Assembly: GCA_037623315.1 (NCBI GenBank)
Contig: JBBJJH010000006.1
Location: forward strand, 104,572 to 168,571
Reading direction: 5' to 3'
From: Halanaerobiaceae bacterium ANBcell28
Lineage (GTDB): Bacteria; Bacillota; Halanaerobiia; Halanaerobiales; DTU029
DNA length: 64,000 bases
Under the pieces are notes generated by a model that worked only from the letters and a program-made list of their open reading frames with translations, was not told the DNA's origin and made no database searches. The translations under genes were made by a program, and so were the position numbers. Positions 1 to 7,926 of the stretch are shown here, piece by piece. Positions within the stretch are counted from its first letter, which is position 1; every line of letters begins with the position of its first letter.

Positions 1-2
1 GA

Positions 3-977
3 GTAGAGTTCAGCCTTGCTATAGAACCATATCAAGAAGGGGATCAAGTATATTTACCCTTTAGATTTATATTAGAAACATTAAATTATAGATTAGAATG
101 GGATTCTTCTAGAGAGCTAGTTGAATTGATTAAGGGAAGAGAAAATACTTATCCTTTCACTATAATTGATGGAGATAGAAGCTATGTCATAGAAAAAGAA
201 GCAAAAAGCATAGTATCTACATCTCCAGGTGTAACTGAAAAATTATTTGCTTTAGGTGTAGGTGAGAGAATAAAAGGCAGGACCAGTTTTGATAATTACC
301 CACCGGAAGTTAGCGAGATTCAAGTAATTGGAACTCTTTTTGACCCGAATATTGAATTAATAGTAGATATATCACCTGACATTGTTATTGCTGGAACTCA
401 TTTCAAGGAAGAAGTCTTAGATAAGTTAATAGAAGCAGGTATAGCTACAGCAGCCATGTCATCTGCTAATAATATGGAAGAAGTTTATCAATATATGATA
501 AATTTAGGGGTGGTTGTTGGAAAAAATTATGAAGCAAGAGCACTGGTATCCAGCCTAAAGGATAAAGTCAATAGAGTAGAGACTATACTTAATGATATTG
601 CAGAATCTGATAGACCTTCTATTTATTATATTGTGGGAACAGGTCAACGGGAATTTACAGCTGGCAGGAATACCTTTATCTCTGAATTACTCAGTATTGG
701 AGGAGCAAGAAATATTGCTGATGATGTAGAAGGTTGGGGTTATAGTCTGGAGAGATTAATCGATCATGACCCTGATTATATAATTGGAAATCAAGCAAAT
801 ATAGATACAATGAAAAAAGGCGATAGTTATCAATCATTATCAGCAATTCGGGAAGGTAGATATTTAGTAGTAAATGAGGATATATTTTCAAGGGCAGCAC
901 CAAGAGCAGTAGACCAGGGGCTCAAAATTTTGGTGGAATTGCTTTATGGTGATAAGATAAACAAATTAAATTTTTAG
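3..977 (+). CDS. Corrinoid/iron-type ABC substrate-binding protein with N-terminal copper-amine-oxidase-like domain (5' end outside window)
   Basis: The reading frame is open from the window edge (codons from base 3), so the true start lies upstream. A TTG at 126 could be mistaken for the start. The first ~35 visible residues include VYLPFRFILETLNYRLEWD, which matches the copper amine oxidase N-terminal-like (stalk) repeat of Firmicute surface proteins. The remaining ~280 residues are a Peripla_BP_2 fold: SIVSTSPGVTEKLFALGVG, then a PDIVIAG segment and a C-terminal lobe with GGARNIADD. It should capture a corrinoid or siderophore outside the membrane for the permease 13 bp downstream. The B12 substrate is inferred from the following cobalamin genes; heme or iron-siderophore is the alternative. 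Confidence 0.8.
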   Translation, partial: VEFSLAIEPYQEGDQVYLPFRFILETLNYRLEWDSSRELVELIKGRENTYPFTIIDGDRSYVIEKEAKSIVSTSPGVTEKLFALGVGERIKGRTSFDNYPPEVSEIQVIGTLFDPNIELIVDISPDIVIAGTHFKEEVLDKLIEAGIATAAMSSANNMEEVYQYMINLGVVVGKNYEARALVSSLKDKVNRVETILNDIAESDRPSIYYIVGTGQREFTAGRNTFISELLSIGGARNIADDVEGWGYSLERLIDHDPDYIIGNQANIDTMKKGDSYQSLSAIREGRYLVVNEDIFSRAAPRAVDQGLKILVELLYGDKINKLNF

Positions 978-990
978 ATTGGAGAGATGA

Positions 991-2148
991 ATGTCCTATA
1001 TAAAAAAGAAAAATCTATACAAAATATATATTCTGATTCTTTTAGTAATATTGTTTGCTATGATGCTTATTTCCACAGCACTTGGTACAATTAGAATTCC
1101 TCTTATGGATGTACTTAGAATAATTACCAGTAAGCTAGGTTTTCTTAATCGATATATTGATATAAGTGACATTCGACCATCCAATATATTTATAGTGTTA
1201 AATATTAGATTGCCTAGAATAATATTAGCCAGTCTGGTAGGTGCAGTTCTAGCTCTAGTTGGAACTGCCTATCAGGCAATTTTTAAAAACCCAATGGCAG
1301 ACCCCTTTGTAATGGGTGCTTCTTCAGGGGCAGCTTTTGGTGCTACTATTGCAATCGTAATTGGAGCAAGTCAGAGTCTCTGGGGTTTTGGGGCAATATC
1401 ATTCCTAGCATTTGCAGGTGCTTTAGCAACTACAATTTTGGTGTACAATCTGGCCAGAGTAGGAAACAAACTTTCTACTACATCTATTTTACTGGCAGGT
1501 ATAGTTATGAGTGCAGTCTTATCTTCCTTTATCAGATTGATGATGATATTTAATCATGATAACTTAGAAAATATAGTAAGCTGGACAATGGGAAGTTTTA
1601 ATGGAGCTAACTGGAGACAAATTATATTTGTAACTATTCCCATGATTATAGGTGCACTCTTTTTGATTTCTCTTGCTAGAGAAATGAATACTATTGTTTT
1701 AGGAGAAGAAAGTGCACAAAATATTGGTGTTAATGTTGAATTGACAAAGAAGTTGATAATAGTTATCTCATCTTTTTTAGCTGCCTGTGCTGTATCTGTA
1801 AGTGGAATTATAGGATTTGTTGGTTTAATTGTCCCTCATTTGTTTAGACTTATTTTTGGTTCTGATCACAGGGTTTTACTACCAGTTTCAGCCCTGGGTG
1901 GTGCTTTGTTTCTCTTAATTAGTGACACCTTAGCCCGGACATCTATGGGCCTGGATATTATGCTGGCAATTTTTGATACTTTATTTACTGATGCAACAGG
2001 GAGTGAAGTATATCAAGTATTTAATGAATTTTTACTTAGGTATTCCTTAGTTGGTGTTGAAATTCCAGTAGGTATTATTACTTCAATTTTTGGAGGACCC
2101 TTCTTTTTATATCTCTTAAGACGTTCCAGAAATAATAAGTTTATCTAA
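991..2148 (+). CDS. btuC: FecCD/BtuC-family ABC transporter permease
   Basis: Inner-membrane permease of a corrinoid/siderophore importer, with about ten hydrophobic segments. Family motifs visible are RLPRIILASLVGAVLALVG, NPMADPFVMGASSGA and GFVGLIVPHLFRLIFGSDHR, the last being the ATPase-coupling loop. GGAGAG lies just upstream of the ATG. At 385 aa it is longer than the usual ~330. About 33 extra residues sit between the last-but-one helix (after SDTLAR) and the conserved EIPVGIITSIFGGPFFLYLL near the end, at roughly residues 317-356. It partners with the binding protein before it and the ATPase after it. The gap to the ATPase contains a palindromic repeat. Confidence 0.88.
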   Translation: MSYIKKKNLYKIYILILLVILFAMMLISTALGTIRIPLMDVLRIITSKLGFLNRYIDISDIRPSNIFIVLNIRLPRIILASLVGAVLALVGTAYQAIFKNPMADPFVMGASSGAAFGATIAIVIGASQSLWGFGAISFLAFAGALATTILVYNLARVGNKLSTTSILLAGIVMSAVLSSFIRLMMIFNHDNLENIVSWTMGSFNGANWRQIIFVTIPMIIGALFLISLAREMNTIVLGEESAQNIGVNVELTKKLIIVISSFLAACAVSVSGIIGFVGLIVPHLFRLIFGSDHRVLLPVSALGGALFLLISDTLARTSMGLDIMLAIFDTLFTDATGSEVYQVFNEFLLRYSLVGVEIPVGIITSIFGGPFFLYLLRRSRNNKFI

Positions 2149-2170
2149 AGAGGTATAAAGTGTCTTAAAT

Positions 2171-2456
2171 TAAGTGAGTTCTTAGTTTTCCTAAAGGATG
2201 ACCTAAAGGCCCTAAAACGAATCCAGGAGGTTAGTGCCACTTACGGCCTAATCGAATATGGTCATACCTAAATCATCCTAGCGTTTATAATCAAAGATTT
2301 AGCTGCGCCCCAAGTTGATTCGGTAGTACTGCAACCTTAATGTCAAAATTGGTGGTGCTCTGGAGTAGCCTCAACAATGCGTTTAGAATAGAAGAGGGCA
2401 GTGATCCTCCACTTAAAGAAGTGGGAGTTTTAGTGGCAGTTAGCTCTCGGATAAAA
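2171..2456. repeat. Family B palindromic repeat, copy 1 (fills the 320-bp gap 2149-2468)
   Basis: This long imperfect palindrome lies between the permease and ATPase genes. Its left end (agtgagttcttagttttcc, from 2173) is the reverse complement of the right end of the copy at 40138-40272. Its right end (ggcagttagct, then tcggataaaa) is the reverse complement of that copy's left end. Bases 2245-2293 repeat the interior of the 40-kb copy in direct orientation. A short hairpin (ctccactt / aagtgggag) sits near 2407-2430. I see no gene here. The repeat may form structured RNA inside the transcript. Confidence 0.7.
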
Positions 2457-2468
2457 AGGAGAGGAATT

Positions 2469-3254
2469 ATGAGTTTAGCATTAGAAGTCAGGAATTTATA
2501 TTTTAATTATGGAAAAAACGAAATTTTAAAAAATATTAACTTAAATGTAAAGACAGGAAGTTTTTTAACTATACTTGGACCTAATGGATCTGGAAAAACG
2601 ACTCTTTTGAAGAATATTTGTAATTTGCTAAAACCAGAAAAGGGCGAAGTTAGAGTAAAGGAATTGAATTTAGATGCTATCAAACATAAAGAACTAGCTA
2701 AAATAATGGCTGTGGTACATCAAATTGATGAAGTAAATTTTGATTTTAGTATTTATGATATTGTTAATATGGGGAGATATCCATATCAAAAGCGTTTTGA
2801 AAGCGAATCTCTGGAAAGTCTTAATATTGTAAAAAAGTCTATGATAGAGACAGAAACCTGGAAATTGCGTGAAAAAAGTATTCATCAAATAAGTGGTGGA
2901 GAAAGACAGAGGGTAATGATTGCCCGGGCTTTAGCTCAAGAACCAGAAATATTACTACTGGATGAACCTATATCTCATCTTGATATAAAACATCAGATTA
3001 ATACCCTGAATTTATGCACCAAATTAAATAAGGAAAAGGGAATTACTATTGTTATGACTCTTCATGATATAAATTTAGCTGCCAGATATAGTGAATATAT
3101 ATTGTTGCTGGAAAAAGGAACAATAAGAGGTATGGATATACCTGCCAGGGTTTTGTCTGTGGATAATATAAAAGATGTTTATGATATTGATGTAGAGCTA
3201 TTAGATTATAGTCAGCAAAAAACACCTTATATTATTCCACAAGCAATTTTTTAA
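2469..3254 (+). CDS. btuD: ABC transporter ATP-binding protein, corrinoid/iron-siderophore type
   Basis: Cytoplasmic ATPase that powers the FecCD-type importer. Walker A is GPNGSGKTTLL (about residues 37-47), the signature is ISGGERQRVMIARALAQEP, Walker B is LLLDEP, and the switch His is in MTLHDINLA. I start it at ATG 2469, which follows AAAGGAGAGG. An in-frame TTG 43 codons upstream lies inside a family B repeat and gives an unrelated N-terminus. At 261 aa it has the normal family length. It probably forms one transport unit with the two genes before it, although the repeat between them could attenuate or stabilise the mRNA. Confidence 0.88.
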   Translation: MSLALEVRNLYFNYGKNEILKNINLNVKTGSFLTILGPNGSGKTTLLKNICNLLKPEKGEVRVKELNLDAIKHKELAKIMAVVHQIDEVNFDFSIYDIVNMGRYPYQKRFESESLESLNIVKKSMIETETWKLREKSIHQISGGERQRVMIARALAQEPEILLLDEPISHLDIKHQINTLNLCTKLNKEKGITIVMTLHDINLAARYSEYILLLEKGTIRGMDIPARVLSVDNIKDVYDIDVELLDYSQQKTPYIIPQAIF

Positions 3255-3265
3255 TATTACATTAA

Positions 3266-3412
3266 CTCAACTTTCGGAGTTGAATTATTAGAGTGAAGCT
3301 AGGTTAGCATAACTACATTCGCGAAAAAAAGCTAATGCACCCTGGGGCACTCCCTATCTAAATAAAACCATACAAGAGCATTAAGGTTGCCCAGCTCCTC
3401 TTTCAGGCTAGA
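3266..3412. repeat. Family A palindromic repeat, degenerate copy
   Basis: Starts with ctcaactttcggag, the same end sequence as the copies at 5450 and 35010, and carries the shared blocks attcgcgaa, aaaaaagcta and cagctcctc. Its right half does not match the other copies and no right terminal repeat is visible, so it looks partly decayed or rearranged. It occupies the gap between the ATPase gene and cobU. An open frame reading through its end adds a spurious 45-residue extension to CobU. Confidence 0.6.
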
Positions 3413-3521
3413 AAAAGAAATTGGCTTTGCCAACTTATTTAATAATGATAATTTCTTGATGCCAGAAATTAATTTTTTAGACTATAATGCTTTTAAAATA
3501 TATAAGAAAGGTGTTGCTAGG

Positions 3522-4088
3522 ATGAAGAATATTACCTTTATAGTAGGTGGGGCTAGAAGTGGAAAAAGTAGCTTTGCTGAGAAAATAGCAAAAGAATCTT
3601 CCAGTAAAGTAGTTTATATAGCTACAGCAATTCCCTTTGATAAAGGAATGAAAGATAGAATAAAAAAACATCAGGCAGCTAGACCTGCTGGCTGGGAGAC
3701 TATTGAGCAATATAATGGCTTTAAGAACATGGCTGAAAATCACTTGTTTTTACAAGCTGAGCTAATTCTTTTGGATTGTATTACCCTGATGGTTTCTAAT
3801 CTCTTATTGGATAGTGGTCTGGATTTTGATAAATCTAGTATCGATGAAATTGATCAACTTGAAGATAGAATTTTTCAAGAAATAAAAGATCTTTTAGAAG
3901 TAATTGAAGATCACGAAAAAGAAATAATACTGGTAAGTAATGAAGTAGGCATGGGACTTGTAGCTGAGTATAGCCTGGGAAATGTTTTTAGAGATATTGC
4001 TGGCAGGGTTAATCAATATCTGGCTAAAGAAGCAGGGGAAGTATATTTTATGGTAGCAGGAATACCAATGAAAATTAAAGGAGATTGA
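3522..4088 (+). CDS. cobU: Adenosylcobinamide kinase / adenosylcobinamide-phosphate guanylyltransferase
   Basis: Phosphorylates adenosylcobinamide and then attaches GMP, the first steps of nucleotide-loop assembly in cobalamin. The N-terminal P-loop FIVGGARSGKSSFAEKIA (residues ~5-22), the ATAIPFDKGMKDRIKKHQ block and the late SNEVGMGLVAEYSLGNVFRD block are characteristic of CobU. ATG 3522 is preceded by AAAGGTG at a suitable distance and begins MKNITFIVGG, as expected for the family. The longer open frame from 3387 runs out of repeat sequence. It is followed at once by cobS (2-bp gap), so the two are translated from one message. Confidence 0.93.
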   Translation: MKNITFIVGGARSGKSSFAEKIAKESSSKVVYIATAIPFDKGMKDRIKKHQAARPAGWETIEQYNGFKNMAENHLFLQAELILLDCITLMVSNLLLDSGLDFDKSSIDEIDQLEDRIFQEIKDLLEVIEDHEKEIILVSNEVGMGLVAEYSLGNVFRDIAGRVNQYLAKEAGEVYFMVAGIPMKIKGD

Positions 4089-4090
4089 AT

Positions 4091-4813
4091 ATGAAAGGTT
4101 TTTTATTGATGATTACATTTTTAACCCGGATTCCAATTAAATACCCTTTTCAATATAGGGAAGAAGATTTTATTAAGGGAATTATCTGGATGCCTGCCAT
4201 TGGCTTGATAATTGGACTTTTATTATGGGGCATTTCCTTTATCTCTTATTTTCTTGATAGAATTGTAGTAAGTATTATAATTTGCTTTGCTTATATATGG
4301 ATAACTGGCGCACTTCATATTGATGGGCTGGCTGATACAGTGGATGGTGTATTTAGTAATAGGGAGAAAAGCAGAGTATTGGAAATTATGAAAGATAGTA
4401 GGATTGGGGCTTTTGGAGTCCTGGCAATTTTCTTCTTATTAGCCTTTAATATAATATTAGTAAATTTAATTGACTTTAGAACCTTAATAATATGGCCTGT
4501 TCTTGGTAGAAGTTCAGCTATTCTTCTTTGTTATTTCAGTCAATATCTAAGAGAAATGGGTATAGCTAAAGGCTTTGTTGAAAATACTGGCTTAAAGGAA
4601 GTGGTTTTTTCTAAGCTTCTCTTGATTATTATAGCTTTACTCATTGATTATAGATTAATACCTGCAATATTAATTGTACTTTATATTACTTCTTATTTTA
4701 TTGGATTTTTTAAAAAGAAAATCGGAGGAATTACTGGAGATAATATTGGTTTTATTATTGAATTAAGTCAGACCATCTTTCTTTTTCTAACATATCTTTT
4801 GACAGTAGTATGA
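4091..4813 (+). CDS. cobS: Adenosylcobinamide-GDP ribazoletransferase (cobalamin synthase)
   Basis: Membrane enzyme that joins adenosylcobinamide-GDP with alpha-ribazole (or its phosphate) to finish cobalamin. The hallmark acidic motif GALHIDGLADTVDGVF is present, followed by MKDSRIGAFGVLA. Several hydrophobic helices fill the rest, and the C-terminal GGITGDNIGFIIELSQ matches the family. ATG 4091 is 7 nt after AAGGAG. A TTG at 4085 overlapping the cobU stop is less likely. The length of 240 aa is usual. Confidence 0.93.
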   Translation: MKGFLLMITFLTRIPIKYPFQYREEDFIKGIIWMPAIGLIIGLLLWGISFISYFLDRIVVSIIICFAYIWITGALHIDGLADTVDGVFSNREKSRVLEIMKDSRIGAFGVLAIFFLLAFNIILVNLIDFRTLIIWPVLGRSSAILLCYFSQYLREMGIAKGFVENTGLKEVVFSKLLLIIIALLIDYRLIPAILIVLYITSYFIGFFKKKIGGITGDNIGFIIELSQTIFLFLTYLLTVV

Positions 4814-4858
4814 GTGCAAAAATGAAGTATTCAATAGAGAGGAGTATGTGTTATTGAT

Positions 4859-5449
4859 ATGAGGCTTTTATTGCTCAGACATGTTGAAACAAAGGCAAAT
4901 TCAGATAAGAAATATATTGGTCATAGTACTTCAGAATATACAGCGAAAGGTCAAAAAGACATTGCAATGATTCTTGAGTTTTTAGCTAAAGAAGATTTCG
5001 ATAAAATTTATTCCAGTCCATTACCAAGGACAGTGAAATTAGCAGAGCTTATTTCAAAGAAATATGATCGTCAATTAATAGTTGATGAAACTCTTAAAGA
5101 AATGAATTTTGGTATTTTCGAAGGGAAAACTTATCAGGAACTGGAGAAGGAATATCAGAATCAATGGCAAAAATGGACTAAGGATTACTTGCATTATAGA
5201 ATTCCTGAAGGTGAAAGTTGTATGGATGTATATCAAAGGGTTAGTTTATTTATCGATAATTTAAAAAGTAATAAAGAAGAGAAATTATTAATAATTACTC
5301 ATGGTGGAATTATTCAGACTTTTATTACCTATTTATTAGACCTGGAAATTAATGACAGGTGGCATTTTAAAATTTCACCTGCGGGAATGGTTGACATAGA
5401 GTATAAAAATGATTTTGGAGTGATTAATAGAATTATTAATGATATTTAA
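4859..5449 (+). CDS. cobC: Histidine phosphatase family protein, probable alpha-ribazole phosphatase
   Basis: Phosphoglycerate-mutase-like phosphatase. In this setting it probably dephosphorylates alpha-ribazole-5'-phosphate or adenosylcobalamin-5'-phosphate. The N-terminal motif is LLLRHVETKAN; the second residue of the usual RHGE motif is Val here. YSSPLPRTVKLAELI and the distal catalytic His in LIITHGGIIQTF are present. Position 46 bp after cobS supports the cobalamin role, but other small-molecule phosphatases share the fold. The stop codon abuts directly on the left end of a family A repeat. Confidence 0.82.
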   Translation: MRLLLLRHVETKANSDKKYIGHSTSEYTAKGQKDIAMILEFLAKEDFDKIYSSPLPRTVKLAELISKKYDRQLIVDETLKEMNFGIFEGKTYQELEKEYQNQWQKWTKDYLHYRIPEGESCMDVYQRVSLFIDNLKSNKEEKLLIITHGGIIQTFITYLLDLEINDRWHFKISPAGMVDIEYKNDFGVINRIINDI

Positions 5450-5662
5450 CTCAACTTTCGGACTTAAATTAATAGTGCTAAGCCAGGTTAGCCATAACTT
5501 CATTCGCGAATAAAAAGCTAATTCCCAGCTCCTATTCCAGGCTATAAACAACAAAACAAACTAATTAAGCTTGCTACTTTGGCACAGTGTTTTGTTAATC
5601 ATTCATAACCTTCCATGCGGGGCTGGAGCTTTTTTGGATGCTCGTTCAGCAAATGGCTAACC
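5450..5662. repeat. Family A palindromic repeat (right end decayed)
   Basis: Begins with ctcaactttcgg immediately after the cobC stop. It shares several exact blocks with the complete copy at 31913-32164: agccataacttcattc, aacaaaacaaactaattaag, catgcggggctgg and cagcaaatggctaa. The whole unit folds on itself, with ggttagccat near the left pairing with atggctaacc near the right, and aggctataaac..aacaaaaca pairing with tgttttgtt..ataacct. No clear right terminal repeat remains; AT-rich sequence follows up to the cbiA Shine-Dalgarno. The 286-bp gap 5450-5735 holds nothing else I can identify. Confidence 0.75.
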
Positions 5663-5735
5663 TTAATTTATCAAATTATATAAATTCAATTCTAATTAAT
5701 GATTAAAGTAGTAAATATAAAGGAGATATCTAGAT

Positions 5736-7112
5736 ATGAAGAGAATTATGATAGGTGGTGCTAGCAGTAGTGTAGGAAAAACTACTATCAGTTTGGGTAT
5801 AATGGCTGCTCTTAGTAAAAGAGGGATAAAGGTAGCACCTTTTAAAGTAGGACCTGACTTTATAGATCCTGGTTTTCATAAATTTGTATGCGATAATCCT
5901 TCTTATAATTTAGATAGCTGGCTGATGAGTAAAGAGAGAATACGTTTTTTGTTTGAAAGAAATATGGAAGGGAAAGATATTGGTATTATTGAAGGGGTTA
6001 TGGGTTTATATGATGGCTTTGGAGTTGAAAAAGATAATGGGAGTTCAGCTCATCTTGCTAAGATAATTGATGCCCCTGTCATCCTAGTGATTGATGGTAG
6101 TGGTATCTCCAGTAGTGCTGCTGCAATGGTTTTAGGTTATAAGTTCTATGATCAAGATCTTACGATGAAAGGGGTAATTATAAATAAGGTATCAGGTGAG
6201 CAACATTATAATATTCTGAAAGAAGCTATTGAAAAACATGTTAAGATACCATGTTTGGGATACCTACCAGTGAATTCTGAAATTAATCTAAAAAGTAGGC
6301 ATCTTGGACTTATTCCCAGTAATGAAATATCCACACTGGAAGATAAGTTAGAAAAATTGACAGAGTTAGTTGAAAATTGTATAGATCTTGGTGCTTTACT
6401 TGATCTAGCTAAATCATCCTCAAGTAAAAAGTATGTTCAACAAACTAAAAAATTAAAAAATCCAATAGAAAAGTATAAATTTTCTGCTGAGGGTTTGAGA
6501 ATAGGTATAGCCATGGATAAGGCTTTTAATTTTTATTATGAAGATAATCTAAAATTATTAAAAGAAATAGGGATAAAACTAATACCATTTAGCCCTATAA
6601 AAGATATTGATTTACCTTCAGATATTGATGGTATTTACATAGGTGGGGGCTTCCCGGAAGTATTTGCAAAAGAACTTGAAAAAAATAAAGTGTTTAGAGA
6701 AAATATAAAGAAGCGCTTAGAAGATGGTTTGCCTGCTTATGTTGAATGTGGAGGATTGATGTATCTGACAGAAAGGATAATAAATTTAGAAGGTGAATAT
6801 TCTACTATGGCCGGTTTCTTTCCTACAATCACTAGAATGACAAAAAGATTACAGCGTTTTGGATATGTTAATATTGAAACTGACACAGGGGATTCTATTA
6901 AAGGACACGAATTTCATCATTCATTAGTAGAGGAGCGAGCAAATATTGACTATTTTTATAAAGTATATAAGTCTAGAAATGGCAGCATTGAAAAAGAGTG
7001 GAGATGTGGATTAAAAAAGATAAATACACTTGCAGCTTATCCTCATATTCATTTTTATAGTAATCCTGAATTTTTGTTTAATTTAATTAGAAAAATCAAA
7101 CTTCGTAGATGA
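5736..7112 (+). CDS. cbiA: Cobyrinate a,c-diamide synthase
   Basis: ATP- and glutamine-dependent amidation of the a and c side chains of cobyrinate. The N-terminal P-loop ATPase half carries GGASSSVGKTTISLGIMAAL and FKVGPDFIDPGFH. The C-terminal glutaminase half has the Cys nucleophile in PAYVECGGLMYLTE and the His in GHEFHHSLVE. The start ATG follows AAAGGAGAT. At 458 aa the length is normal. The last codons and the stop lie inside a solo family A repeat end (7096-7130), so the native C-terminus seems to have been replaced by KIKLRR. The neighbours indicate late cobalamin synthesis or salvage; cobQ, cbiB and the ring-forming genes are not in view. Confidence 0.93.
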   Translation: MKRIMIGGASSSVGKTTISLGIMAALSKRGIKVAPFKVGPDFIDPGFHKFVCDNPSYNLDSWLMSKERIRFLFERNMEGKDIGIIEGVMGLYDGFGVEKDNGSSAHLAKIIDAPVILVIDGSGISSSAAAMVLGYKFYDQDLTMKGVIINKVSGEQHYNILKEAIEKHVKIPCLGYLPVNSEINLKSRHLGLIPSNEISTLEDKLEKLTELVENCIDLGALLDLAKSSSSKKYVQQTKKLKNPIEKYKFSAEGLRIGIAMDKAFNFYYEDNLKLLKEIGIKLIPFSPIKDIDLPSDIDGIYIGGGFPEVFAKELEKNKVFRENIKKRLEDGLPAYVECGGLMYLTERIINLEGEYSTMAGFFPTITRMTKRLQRFGYVNIETDTGDSIKGHEFHHSLVEERANIDYFYKVYKSRNGSIEKEWRCGLKKINTLAAYPHIHFYSNPEFLFNLIRKIKLRR

Positions 7113-7130
7113 ATTTATTGCATAAAGTCT
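7096..7130. repeat. Solo left end of a family A repeat overlapping the cbiA stop
   Basis: tcaaacttcgtagatgaatt, followed by tattgcataaagtct, matches the left end of the element at 7707 (tcaaacttcgcagatgaatt, then tatagcataaagcct) with three mismatches. No right end is visible before btuR. It supplies the TGA stop of cbiA. Confidence 0.65.
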
Positions 7131-7176
7131 AAACAATTTAAATAAAAAGATAAATAAAAGAAGGAGTGAATTTGTA

Positions 7177-7692
7177 ATGGGCAAAGGATATATTCATATT
7201 TATACAGGTAATGGGAAGGGGAAAACAACAGCTGCACTGGGTTTGTCATTAAGGGCTGTTTGTGCTGGAAAAAAAGTTTATGTGGGTCAATTTGTTAAAG
7301 GTATGAAATATAGTGAAACTAAAAGCGAGAATTTCTTACCTAATTTTGAAATGCATCAGTTTGGTAGAAATTGTTTTATCTATAATGAACCTGAGCAAGA
7401 AGATATTGATTCAGCAAGAAAGGGTTTAGAAATATGCAAAGAGATTTTAACGGAGGGTAAATATGATGTAGTAGTTTTAGATGAACTTAATATTGCACTA
7501 TATTATAAACTGTTAGATGTTGAAGAGGTTATTGAAATGCTGAAAAATAAAGCAAGATCAGTAGAAGTAATAATTACAGGGCGTTATGCTCCTGAAAAAT
7601 TAATTGAAATTGCGGACTTAGTGACTGAAATGAAAGAAATAAAACATTATTATCAAAAGGGTGTTAAAGCCAGGGATGGTATTGAACGATAG
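7177..7692 (+). CDS. btuR: Cob(I)yrinic acid a,c-diamide adenosyltransferase (CobA/CobO/BtuR type)
   Basis: Transfers the 5'-deoxyadenosyl group of ATP to reduced corrinoids, giving the adenosyl form used by CobU and CobS. The P-loop TGNGKGKTTAALGLSLRA (residues ~10-27), GQFVKGMKYSE, VVLDELNIAL and the C-terminal ITGRYAP / KHYYQKGVKARDGIE blocks are the standard CobA set. ATG follows AAGGAGTGAATTTGTA. It closes the cobalamin cluster and is flanked on both sides by family A repeat ends (7096 and 7707), which hints at insertion-prone borders. Confidence 0.94.
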   Translation: MGKGYIHIYTGNGKGKTTAALGLSLRAVCAGKKVYVGQFVKGMKYSETKSENFLPNFEMHQFGRNCFIYNEPEQEDIDSARKGLEICKEILTEGKYDVVVLDELNIALYYKLLDVEEVIEMLKNKARSVEVIITGRYAPEKLIEIADLVTEMKEIKHYYQKGVKARDGIER

Positions 7693-7706
7693 GATAAAAT
7701 ATCTTA

Positions 7707-7827
7707 CTCAAACTTCGCAGATGAATTTATAGCATAAAGCCTGCTTGAACAAGTATGGTCAAACTGGAATCATTCTTGCGTTTGTAATTAAGGATTCCAG
7801 TAAATAAAAAGTAAGAACTCACTTTAT
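7707..7827. repeat. Composite A/B palindromic repeat
   Basis: The left part (ctcaaacttcgcag from 7707, through agcataaagcc) is a family A end, nearly identical to 31913 onward. The right part (actggaatcattcttgcg through taagaactcacttta) matches the right half of the family B copy at 40138-40272. It contains a 9-bp perfect hairpin, actggaatc / gattccagt. A junction of both families in one unit suggests they share mobilisation or recombine with each other. Confidence 0.65.
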
Positions 7828-7884
7828 TTCCCGGAAAATATCTGCTATAATAAAAAAGCGATATAATATATTGCAAATATATGT

Positions 7885-7907
7885 CTTGTATCCCAAATAG
7901 GGAACGA
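7885..7907 (+). promoter_or_regulatory. 5' leader hairpin before the ECF S-component gene
   Basis: cttgtatccc / gggaacgag can pair (about nine pairs with one bulged base and an aaata loop), ending a few bases before the AGGAGGG ribosome site at 7912-7918. A TATAAT-like box lies about 35-55 bp upstream. It could be a small leader regulator, but I recognise no known riboswitch class. Confidence 0.35.
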
Positions 7908-7926
7908 GAACAGGAGGGAATTAATC

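Noticed and set aside
2149..2468. Possible cobalamin riboswitch before the ABC ATPase (gaatcc and tgccact strings)
   Set aside because: The region matches repeats at 7707-7827 and 40138-40272 that are not near B12 genes in every case, and the conserved B12 box is absent.
2340..2468. N-terminal extension of the ATPase from TTG 2340
   Set aside because: It reads through a palindromic repeat, has no ribosome site, and does not resemble ABC ATPases. ATG 2469 has AAAGGAGAGG.
3387..3521. N-terminal 45-residue extension of CobU
   Set aside because: Encoded partly by a family A repeat. CobU proteins begin directly before the P-loop, as from ATG 3522.
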